30,544 bases of DNA from JAAYAY01 sp964429355 (lineage in GTDB: Bacteria > Planctomycetota > Planctomycetia > Pirellulales > Thermoguttaceae): the NCBI GenBank assembly GCA_964429355.1, contig CAYSCH010000076.1:1-30544 (forward strand), given 5' to 3'. Under the pieces are notes generated by a model that worked only from the letters and a program-made list of their open reading frames with translations, had not been told where the DNA came from and did no database searches. Shown here in pieces: positions 24,614-30,544 of this stretch. Position numbers and translations under genes: made by a program. Position 1 is the stretch's first letter, and each line of letters begins with the position of its first letter.

Positions 24614-25125
24614 TTTCAGTTCCCGAGTGTTTGAATGAACTTGCGTGATTCCCGGAGAGATCCAAACACCGCCACCCGACAGGTGAGCCGACGAGTAGCT
24701 CAGAAGGGTTGGATGCGACGGCGATGGCCGTGATTGCCGGGGCCCGGGCTTCAGCCTGCGTCTTTCAGCACACCTTTTGGCTGCCGGCGTTTCTGTGNNN
24801 NNNNNNNGCTTCGTTCCGCTGGTACCCTGCGTGCGAACGGGCACGCTTGGCGGCCGGCAATGAAAGCACCACGCTAACATCCGCGCGTGCCTTCGTCAAT
24901 GAAACAGCCCGAAGGGATGTCCATCGCCGGGCTGCCGGACGGGGCGGTATCCCGTTCCAGGGCGGCGGGCAGCGACCGGAAGCTGGTTGCGAGCCAGCGC
25001 TCCGTCAGCAGTGGCCTCCACCGCGCGTGGCGAGTGTTTGTGAAAGAGACAGACAAGTACCACGGCGGTGAGATTTTCGGTTATGGATGTTGTTGCGAAG
25101 CAATATCCTCCGGAGTCCCACAGCC
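24614..25125. other. Intergenic region including assembly gap
   Basis: No gene supported. It contains the N-gap (24798-24807). Open frames crossing the gap are artefacts of the Ns. The promoter of the aldolase cluster should lie near 24620-24700 on the minus strand but was not recognised. Confidence 0.4.
24798..24807. other. Assembly gap (10 Ns)
   Basis: Ten consecutive Ns. Real gap length is unknown; a repeat or insertion sequence may be collapsed here, since transposase debris lies about 320 bases away. Confidence 0.98.
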
Positions 25126-25197
25126 GTGCAACTGAAGACTATCCTCAATTTCGTGGCGCCGTAGAAGTCGTTCGTCTACGAGAATGTGCGATGGGAT
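25126..25197 (+). pseudogene. Degenerate transposase N-terminus (ISL3-like)
   Basis: From GTG 25126 the frame reads VQLKTILNFVAP, then a TAG stop (25162-25164), then KSFVYENVRWD in the same frame. LxxILNxxxxxKxFVY is the opening of ISL3-family transposases, so this looks like a start with an in-frame stop. Similarity ends about residue 24 and the zinc-finger-like Cys region and catalytic domain are absent. The fragment is short and the assignment is by eye only. Confidence 0.4.
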
Positions 25198-25542
25198 TTG
25201 ATTTTTGGCACAAGTACGCTGAAAGTACAAAAAGTCGGGCGAGGCGAAGGGACTGAATCGATCTGGTGACAAGCGGTTCCGGACAGTGAAGTGGACGTAA
25301 GTTCATATACCACGATGGAGGGACGTGCCAAAAATCCTTCGGGTGGAGCGGGGATCGCGGGGCGGGAGATGGAGATCGGAGAGATGAAGCAGAGGACGGA
25401 GGTCAGGGGAGCAACTTTGCACGGATTTGTTAGTTTTCTGACACTTTCCACCCGGAAGCTGGCCTCCTGATTAGGCAGGAGACTCCACTATTTTAACAAG
25501 GTTTCATTGATTGGAGAGTTCTTGAGCATGGACCCATTCGGT
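25198..25542. other. Non-coding, probably decayed DNA
   Basis: No gene seen. A purine-rich stretch (25350-25420) is followed by a perfect hairpin CTCCTG-ATTAGG-CAGGAG (25464-25481) with TATTTTAACAAG shortly after on the plus strand. There is no upstream gene for it to terminate. Confidence 0.35.
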
Positions 25543-25596
25543 GGTCGGAGGTGTTGGGGGCGGTTCCGCGGTCGGAGGTGTTGGGGGCGGTTCCGC
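25543..25596. repeat. Perfect 27-bp tandem duplication
   Basis: Two identical, adjacent 27-bp copies, 25543-25569 and 25570-25596, each beginning GGTCGGAGGTGTTGGG and ending GGTTCCGC. The period is a multiple of three, and one plus-strand frame would read Val-Gly-Gly-Val-Gly-Gly-Gly-Ser-Ala twice, but no surrounding gene is convincing. Confidence 0.85.
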
Positions 25597-25806
25597 AATG
25601 GTTGGGGGAAGCGGGGCCTGGCGAAACGGCAACGGGTTGTTGGGCTTGAGGGGCAATGGAACAAGTGTCCAGTATACATATATTCAGAGAAGACTGCAAG
25701 CGGTCTTTGGCCGGGAGACGGCTTTTTTGGGGGGGATTGATTTGTCAGTACTGATCCTGTGTTGGGCCGATAGATCTGAGGTAACTGACCTCCGATTAGC
25801 GGCCAC
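25597..25806. other. Intergenic stretch, nothing recognised
   Basis: No gene, RNA or clear signal seen in these 210 bases. Open frames run through them on both strands but have no protein-like pattern or ribosome-binding site. Confidence 0.3.
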
Positions 25807-25846
25807 TGACCACTGACCAATGACGAATGACAAGTGACAAGTGACC
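25807..25846 (+). repeat. TGACNNN heptamer array
   Basis: TGAC occurs at 25807, 25814, 25821, 25828, 25835 and 25842, six units at exactly 7-base spacing with variable NNN (CAC, CAA, GAA, AAG, AAG). Same repeat type as at 4509-4541 and 27142-27193. Confidence 0.85.
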
Positions 25847-25901
25847 AGGCATTCAATTTGGGAGCGAGTTCACTCAATGGTCCTGAGCTCGCGGCAGCCG
25901 G

Positions 25902-25994
25902 CGCGACGAACTCACCTTCACGCTGACCCTGCACGAGCGGGGCACGCACCGCCTGTCGATTGCCGGCCGCACGGCCGAAGTGAATGTGGAATGA
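25902..25994 (+). pseudogene. Orphan C-terminal gene fragment
   Basis: In one plus-strand frame these bases read RDELTFTLTLHERGTHRLSI followed by AGRTAEVNVE and a stop (25992-25994), a regular beta-strand pattern typical of the end of an exported Ig-like or CARDB-like domain. Upstream the frame hits TGA at 25884-25886 and no start is available. A shift of frame near 25895 would lengthen it by a few residues. Probably the 3' remnant of a deleted gene. Confidence 0.4.
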
Positions 25995-26169
25995 CGGAAT
26001 TCGACTGACTTGGCGAATCAGGGGACTTCTGCCGGTCAAATCGAGGCAGGCCAGACAAAATGAAGAGACATTGCGGCCCTGACTCAGGCCGGCAAATACC
26101 CGGCGATCGATCCGCCGATCATTGGTCTACTCGTGTTGGATTGCCTCTTTGAGTACGGGAGAGACTGCC
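25995..26169. other. Leader of the 54-aa gene
   Basis: No gene. A short palindrome CCTGA-C-TCAGG lies at about 26077-26087. No convincing promoter hexamers seen. Confidence 0.25.
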
Positions 26170-26334
26170 ATGAACGGCCCCAGTGTTGAATCCCAAAAGC
26201 GCATCCGCGCCGATCTGCCCCGACTTCTTGCCGAATTGCAGCAATTGTCGGCCAAGACGAGGAAATCCCACGATTCACAACGGGAGCGATCGAAAGAAGT
26301 CGGGCAGCCTTATATCGTGATCCGGGCGAAGTGA
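26170..26334 (+). CDS. 54-aa hypothetical protein
   Basis: ATG 26170 has GGGAG (26157-26161) 8 bases upstream. The product is highly charged. A helical N-terminal half (KRIRADLPRLLAELQQLSAK) is followed by a Ser/Lys/Arg-rich middle and a strand-like end GQPYIVIRAK. No known domain. It lies next to the VapBC pair but convergent to it, so it is not part of that operon. Confidence 0.55.
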   Translation: MNGPSVESQKRIRADLPRLLAELQQLSAKTRKSHDSQRERSKEVGQPYIVIRAK

Positions 26335-26423
26335 ATCAGTAAGCTGGCCACCAACCGGCGATCCCGTCGTCTACGAGGGAGTTGATAAGGGTCATGGGGT
26401 AGTTTTCAGTGTTCGGGTTCGAT

Positions 26424-26825
26424 TCACCACAGGGTGGTCACTGCACTTGCCCGGATCTTTCCGTCGCGACTGACCAGCGGGAGGCCAAGGTGGACGGCAG
26501 TTGCCGCGATGACGCGGTCGGGCATGTCGGGCACCTCGGCTCGCTCCACGTGCTCCACGCGGTTGGCCACGTCGAGATCAAGCGGTGCCACGTTCAAATT
26601 GCTCTGCGGATCGGCGAGCGCGGCCAAGAGTTGCGTCTTCACCGCCGGCGGCAGCTTTCCCTTCTCGACGAGATAGGTGATTTCGACGACCGAAATGGTC
26701 GGCACAAACACGGGCTGGCCCCCCGCGCTGGCCGCTTCGATCGCTGCTCTGGCCGCGGCCGACAATCGGGAGCGGTTCACCAGCGACCATACCGTGGCAT
26801 GCGTGTCGAGGACGAGGGCGCTCAC
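26424..26825 (-). CDS. VapC-like PIN domain toxin
   Basis: A 133-residue PIN-domain ribonuclease. Acidic metal residues are Asp7 (LVLDTHATVW), Glu48 (SVVEITYL), Asp103 (DMPDRVIAATA) and Asp121 (VSRDGKI), a complete set. The start is GTG 26825, with GGGAGGT (plus-strand 26832-26838) 6 bases upstream, and it overlaps the antitoxin stop by 4 bases (GTGA). VapC toxins cleave tRNA or rRNA when released from the antitoxin. The overlap keeps antitoxin made first. Likely intact and active. Confidence 0.92.
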   Translation of the reverse strand: MSALVLDTHATVWSLVNRSRLSAAARAAIEAASAGGQPVFVPTISVVEITYLVEKGKLPPAVKTQLLAALADPQSNLNVAPLDLDVANRVEHVERAEVPDMPDRVIAATAVHLGLPLVSRDGKIRASAVTTLW

Positions 26826-27055
26826 GGGCCGACCTCCCGGGGAAAGTGGTCCCACATTTCGTGCCGTGCCTCGGCAATATCTTCGTCCGTGAGATGGATG
26901 CCCAGGTACTCCAGGCTGCCGTACCAGGGCGTGGGCTCTCCCCCCGTCGACCGCCTTCGTACTCGCATCAATTCATCTACCAGCGACTTGACCACAAGCT
27001 GCTGGTCTTCCGAAAGCAGCTTGATCCTTTCGATCAGATCCGTTTGCAGCGACAT
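26822..27055 (-). CDS. VapB-like antitoxin
   Basis: A 77-residue protein from ATG 27055, with AGAGGA upstream. The N-terminal helical part (LIERIKLLSEDQQLVVKSLVDELMRVRR) should mediate dimerisation. The C-terminal LTDEDIAEARHEMWDHFPRE is the toxin-wrapping segment seen in antitoxins paired with PIN toxins. No AbrB or RHH DNA-binding signature is obvious, so autoregulation is uncertain. A weak TATAT element lies upstream on the minus strand. Confidence 0.85.
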   Translation of the reverse strand: MSLQTDLIERIKLLSEDQQLVVKSLVDELMRVRRRSTGGEPTPWYGSLEYLGIHLTDEDIAEARHEMWDHFPREVGP

Positions 27056-27328
27056 GTGTGAATCCTCTTTCGTTGTGGCTTCAGTTCTCCGATATAGGGC
27101 GTTCCGGCCTCCCAGGCGATCGTCTACTTGGAGGTCTCCTGGTCATTGGTCATTTGTCATTGGTAACCAAGCAAATGACAAATGACCAATGACAACTACC
27201 CCTTCCTCCCCCCTTTCGCACTTTCTCCGGAGGCTTCCACCCCATCACCTCTTCCGCGCTCATCCCCAGCCTCTTGCTGGCAATACCAGAACAAGATCAA
27301 GAGCAGGATTACGACTCCAGAACCGTTT
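27056..27328. other. Region between the toxin-antitoxin pair and the aldehyde dehydrogenase
   Basis: No gene seen. It holds the heptamer inverted repeat (27142-27193). On the minus strand CTATATC about 45 bases upstream of the antitoxin may be its -10 region. Confidence 0.35.
27142..27193. repeat. Heptamer repeats arranged as a 20-bp perfect inverted repeat
   Basis: Left arm 27142-27161 (GTCATTGGTCATTTGTCATT) is the exact reverse complement of the right arm 27174-27193, with a 12-base loop. Each arm consists of three 7-base units (GTCA at 27142, 27149 and 27156; TGAC at 27176, 27183 and 27190). The loop contains the further palindrome TTGGTAACCAA (27160-27170). Confidence 0.9.
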
Positions 27329-27343
27329 ACGGCCGGAGGCCGT
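27329..27343 (-). terminator. Terminator-like hairpin after the aldehyde dehydrogenase gene
   Basis: ACGGCC-TCC-GGCCGT on the minus strand, a perfect 6-bp GC-rich stem starting 6 bases after the stop. AAACGGTTCT follows instead of a clean T-run. Confidence 0.45.
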
Positions 27344-27349
27344 GGGCGG

Positions 27350-28834
27350 CTACAGTCCCCAGCCGATGGGAATGGTCGGATCGTAGCCGATGACGAGGCT
27401 TTTCTGCTTGCAGTAGGCCAGCAGGCCTTCCATGCCCAGTTCCACGCCGGTTCCGCTCATCTTGTGCGGGGGGACGGAGATCTGGGGGTAGCCATTGAGC
27501 ATGGTGTTGATCCAGAGGATGCCGGTATCGAGCGCCCGGGCGACGCGAAGACCGCGGTGGGCATCGGAGGTCCAGATCGATCCCGACAGGCCGTACTCCA
27601 CGCGGTTGCTGATCTGGAGCGCCTCGGCTTCCGTTTCGAAAGTCACCACCGAGAGGACAGGGCCAAAAATCTCCTCGTCGTGGACGCACATTCCCGGCTT
27701 GACGCCGGTGAGAATCGTGGGCTGGATCCACAATCCGCCGGCCAGCGGATCGGCCATCTTGAGGGGCCCGCCGCCGCAGACGACTTTGCCGCCTTCCTCG
27801 CGGGCGATCCGCAGGTAGTCGAGAACCGCGTCGTACTGGGCGCGGGTGATCATGGGGCCGATGAGCGTGTCTTCGTCGCGCGGGTTGCCCACCTTGGCCC
27901 GGGCCAGCTTGGCCGCCAGAACGGCAACGAAATCGTCGGCGATGGACGTTTCAACCAGGAGCCGCGAGCAGGACACGCACAACTGCCCGCAGTTGACAAA
28001 GCCGCTCACGAGGGCCGCCTGGGCCGCTCGCTCGAGGTCGGCATCGGCGAAGACCAGGATCGCGTTCTTGCCGCCGCACTCGAGATTCACCTTCTTCATG
28101 TGGCCGGTGGCCAGTTTCTGGATGGCCTGGCCGACGGTCGTGGAACCGGTGAACGAGACCTTCTTGACTGCCGGGTGAAGGACCAGGTGATGGCCCACCT
28201 TGCCGCCGGAACCGAGAACCACATTGACGATGCCCGGCGGCAGGCCGGCCTGGGAGCACAGCCGGGCGAAGGCCACCGTGCTCAAAGGGGTCTCGATCGA
28301 CGGTTTCAGAACGATGGCATTGCCGGCCGCGATGGCCGGGGCCACTTTCATGGCGGCATTGACGAGCGGATAGTTCCAGGGGAGGATTCCGGCGACCACG
28401 CCGTAGGGCTCGTAAGTGGTCAGCGCGAAGCTGCCTCCTTCGGCCGACTTGACCGATCCTTCGATCTTGTCGGCCGCGCCGGCATAGTAGCGAAGGATGG
28501 CGGCCGCGAGCGGGATTTCGCCTCCTCGCAACTGTGAGATCGGCTTGCCTACGTCCTCGAGTTCCAGTTCGATCAGTTCCTCGGCGTTCTGTTCGATCAG
28601 GTTCGCCAGTTGCAGCAGGAGCTGGCCGCGGGCGGAGGCGACCGTGGCCTGCCACACGGGGCTGGCAAAGGCTTTTGCACTGCTCTCGACGGCCCGGTCG
28701 ACCATGGCCGTATCGCAGCAGAGTTCCACCGCCACGGTCTGGCCTGTGGCTGGATTGAGCACGTAGAACGTGCCGCCCCCGCCATCCGCCAATTCCTGGC
28801 CGTCGATATAGGGTCCTACTTGCAGGGTCGACAT
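27350..28834 (-). CDS. NAD(P)-dependent aldehyde dehydrogenase
   Basis: A 494-residue ALDH-superfamily enzyme of normal length; ATG 28834 with AGGAGA 6 bases upstream. Signature residues are Asn154 (PWNYP), the cofactor-binding lysine in VLKPS, FTGSTTVG at the Rossmann turn, the general base Glu252 (LECGGKN) and the catalytic Cys286 (NCGQLCVSCSR). EEIFGPVLSV and the C-terminal TGVELGMEGL are also typical. The closest style is betaine/gamma-aminobutyraldehyde-type ALDH, but the aldehyde cannot be named. It lies 131 bp downstream of the propeller-protein gene on the same strand. Confidence 0.95.
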   Translation of the reverse strand: MSTLQVGPYIDGQELADGGGGTFYVLNPATGQTVAVELCCDTAMVDRAVESSAKAFASPVWQATVASARGQLLLQLANLIEQNAEELIELELEDVGKPISQLRGGEIPLAAAILRYYAGAADKIEGSVKSAEGGSFALTTYEPYGVVAGILPWNYPLVNAAMKVAPAIAAGNAIVLKPSIETPLSTVAFARLCSQAGLPPGIVNVVLGSGGKVGHHLVLHPAVKKVSFTGSTTVGQAIQKLATGHMKKVNLECGGKNAILVFADADLERAAQAALVSGFVNCGQLCVSCSRLLVETSIADDFVAVLAAKLARAKVGNPRDEDTLIGPMITRAQYDAVLDYLRIAREEGGKVVCGGGPLKMADPLAGGLWIQPTILTGVKPGMCVHDEEIFGPVLSVVTFETEAEALQISNRVEYGLSGSIWTSDAHRGLRVARALDTGILWINTMLNGYPQISVPPHKMSGTGVELGMEGLLAYCKQKSLVIGYDPTIPIGWGL

Positions 28835-28965
28835 GGCATTCTCCTGTTGTTTGGTATCGCTCTATTCGCAGTCAGGATACCAGCCGCACCCTGCTATCTC
28901 AAGCCGGACGGATGGGAACTGTAGCCTCGACCTCGCAGGGTGTCAAGGAAAGCGAGTCCATTGGC

Positions 28966-30345
28966 TCATTCTTTGTTCGTGGTAGACACGCAGTAGAGGT
29001 GCTTGTCCGACCGGATGAAGAGAGAGCCCTTGTCGGCGGCGGGGGTGGCGCTGAAGTCCTCGGTCTCGTCAGTGACACGATTGACGGCCAGTTGCTCGAA
29101 CTTGTCGCCCGGTTTCAGGACGAACGCCGTCCCGCTGCGCTGGATATAGTAGATTTTGCCGTCGGCCAGGATTGGTGAGGAGTAATCGCCCCCCATGGGT
29201 CCGCCTCGGCCGCCGCGACCGCCCGGTCCGCCGGGACCGCGACCGCCGGGGGTTGGGGGACTCGCCGGCAAGGCGCTGCCGGGGTCTTGAAGTCGTGCCT
29301 GGTAGATCTCCGTGCCGGTCTTGGCCTCGATGCAGTTGGCCACGCCGTTGGCGAAGAAGTACATTCGCCCCTCGTGCACCAGCGGGCTTCCGATGCGGTT
29401 GGTGTGGCGTCCCGTCCAGACGACGTGCGATTTGGTCACGTCGTCCTTGCCGCCGGTCCGCACGGCAATCGAACCGCCCTCGCGCCCTTCGCTGGCATAG
29501 ACGATGCCGGAATCCTCGACCACGCTCGAGCAGAAGGAGTCGGTATTCATCGCCTCACAGTACCACTGAAGCTTTCCGGTGGCCGGGTTGAGGGCCCAGA
29601 TTTCGTAGGGCACTCCGATCACCAGATCGGTGCGCTGGTCGTCGACCTTGACCAGAACCGGTGTTCCCCAGGTTCCGCCGAGGCCGGCCGCCTCCTGCCG
29701 CCAGACCTGTTTGCCGGTTGCTTTGTCCAACGCCACCAGGGCCTGGCTTTCGGCCGAACCGGTGACGATCACCAGGTTTTCGTAGAGAATCGGGCTGGAG
29801 GCCGAACCCCAGCCACGGGGATCGGACTCGGTGCCGATGGGCGTTTGCCAGAGCACGTTACCGTCCAGGTCGAAGGCCATCGCCCCAGTTTTGCCGAAAT
29901 AGGTGTAGATCCTCTCGCCGTCGGAAACGGGCGTGTGCGAGGCGTAGCCGTGCTGCGTGAACTGGCCGCGATAGTCGTCTTCGGGCAGCACCGGCTCGAT
30001 CGATTTCGACCAGAGGGTCGTGCCCGTCTCCCGGTCGAGACAGACCAGGTGCCGCCGCAACTGGGCCTGATCGCCGGGATTTTCCCGACTCGTTCCGTAG
30101 CCCGTCCAGCAGGTAACAAGCACCTTGTCGCCCACCACAATCGGACTGGACGATCCCGGACCAGGGAGCGGAACCTTCCACTTGAGGTTTTCGGTCGGGC
30201 CCCACTGGGTGGGGAGAGATCCGGAGTCGGAGCTGATTCCGCTCCCGTTCGGTCCGCGGAAACGACTCCAGTCCGCGGAGGCGGAAGAGGCCAGCAAGGC
30301 AAGAATCACGACGATCAGAACAGAGGCGGTCAACTTTCGAGGCAT
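28966..30345 (-). CDS. Secreted PQQ-like beta-propeller protein
   Basis: A 459-residue protein; ATG 30345 with GGAG 5 bases upstream. Residues 1-24 form a Sec signal peptide (VLIVVILALLASSASA). The mature part starts DWSRFRGPNGSG, the standard opening of planctomycete PQQ-binding-like proteins. It contains repeated blades of the form SSPIxxGDKVxVTC, CLDRETGTTLWSK, ALDKATGKQVWRQ and ALNPATGKLQWYC. Between two blades (about 380-403) is a low-complexity Gly/Pro/Arg insert (TPGGRGPGGPGGRGGRGG). No dehydrogenase catalytic residues are evident, so it resembles BamB/YncE-like scaffolds rather than an alcohol dehydrogenase. Role unknown, outside the cytoplasm. Confidence 0.9.
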   Translation of the reverse strand: MPRKLTASVLIVVILALLASSASADWSRFRGPNGSGISSDSGSLPTQWGPTENLKWKVPLPGPGSSSPIVVGDKVLVTCWTGYGTSRENPGDQAQLRRHLVCLDRETGTTLWSKSIEPVLPEDDYRGQFTQHGYASHTPVSDGERIYTYFGKTGAMAFDLDGNVLWQTPIGTESDPRGWGSASSPILYENLVIVTGSAESQALVALDKATGKQVWRQEAAGLGGTWGTPVLVKVDDQRTDLVIGVPYEIWALNPATGKLQWYCEAMNTDSFCSSVVEDSGIVYASEGREGGSIAVRTGGKDDVTKSHVVWTGRHTNRIGSPLVHEGRMYFFANGVANCIEAKTGTEIYQARLQDPGSALPASPPTPGGRGPGGPGGRGGRGGPMGGDYSSPILADGKIYYIQRSGTAFVLKPGDKFEQLAVNRVTDETEDFSATPAADKGSLFIRSDKHLYCVSTTNKE

Positions 30346-30544
30346 GGAGACTCCGATCCTTTTTGAGAGCTGGATACCGAATGGGTAGGAAGAGGCGCAC
30401 CGCGACCCCGTCTGGTTGAACCCGCAAGCGACCCAAGGGTTTCGGCAAGGTTGGCCAAATGCCTGTTTTCACCGTAGACCAGACAAGGCCCTGCGACGCC
30501 GGGTGGACAAAGGCCTTCGGCCAAGAGCTACGAATAGCGGAACT
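30346..30544. other. Upstream region at the window edge
   Basis: No gene supported in the last 199 bases. This should contain the promoter and leader of the propeller-protein gene, but no hexamers are convincing. Confidence 0.3.

Noticed and set aside
23819..24880. 353-codon version of the HpaI aldolase running through the Ns
   Set aside because: The extension includes unknown residues from the gap; aldolase similarity begins at ATG 24613.
25543..25596. CRISPR array
   Set aside because: Only two adjacent copies without spacers, and no cas genes in the window.
25488..26039. 183-codon minus-strand frame
   Set aside because: It runs through the 27-bp duplication and the heptamer array; composition is repeat-driven and no ribosome-binding site is seen.
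27182..28537. 451-codon plus-strand open frame
   Set aside because: Antisense to the aldehyde dehydrogenase, whose catalytic residues are all present.
29287..30366. 359-codon plus-strand open frame
   Set aside because: Antisense to the PQQ-like propeller gene; no family features.

Overview
The window is a bacterial chromosomal segment of high GC with densely packed genes on both strands. The gene content points to Planctomycetota, probably the Pirellulales side. The reasons are a secreted HExxH protein of the DUF1570 type, large membrane-anchored Ig-like/transglutaminase proteins, Uma2 proteins, several Gfo/Idh/MocA oxidoreductases with TIM-barrel isomerases, a secreted PQQ-like propeller, and tiny conserved-looking proteins of the kind seen in that phylum. 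The assignment is an inference from protein families; no rRNA is present. Ten Ns at 24798-24807 mark an assembly join, so linkage and distance across that point are uncertain.

Layout. 1-3207 (+): the end of a metallophosphoesterase, a secreted zinc-protease-like protein and a possible 70-aa protein. 3318-8378 (-) with 9075-10235 (+): a carbohydrate locus made of a Gfo/Idh/MocA dehydrogenase, a TIM-barrel sugar isomerase/epimerase, a phosphomannose-isomerase-like cupin and a divergent DUF4432 aldose-epimerase-like enzyme, interrupted by a small secreted protein and a Uma2 nuclease with a duplicated N-terminal segment. 10419-13292: an information-processing block with infA, tRNA-Leu(CAG), the CCA-adding enzyme and two small cytoplasmic proteins. 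13341-18395: a transglutaminase-like cell-surface protein, a His/Tyr-rich secreted protein behind a sigma54-like promoter, a monoacylglycerol-lipase-like hydrolase and a stand-alone response regulator. 18704-20295: an XRE regulator and a lone acyl carrier protein in one transcription unit with a near-ideal sigma70 promoter and an overlapping inverted repeat, then, on the opposite strand, a 28-aa extremely basic protein translationally coupled to an alpha/beta hydrolase.

20738-24613 (-): a catabolic cluster, in transcription order HpcH/HpaI aldolase, Gfo/Idh/MocA dehydrogenase, SDR and a D-threonine-aldolase/D-serine-dehydratase-like PLP enzyme. 24614-26169 is about 1.5 kb of mostly non-coding, decayed DNA: the assembly gap, a broken transposase N-terminus, a 27-bp tandem duplication, a TGACNNN heptamer array and an orphan C-terminal gene fragment. 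26170-27055 carries a 54-aa protein and a VapBC toxin-antitoxin pair. 27350-30345 (-) carries a secreted PQQ-type propeller and an aldehyde dehydrogenase.

The least ordinary items are the 28-aa basic microprotein, the XRE-ACP unit and its operator, the Uma2 duplication, the TGACNNN heptamer repeats at three intergenic sites, a repeated 10-mer GAAACGACCG confined to intergenic DNA, and a strong terminator with no gene in front of it. I saw no CRISPR array, prophage, rRNA or intact insertion sequence.
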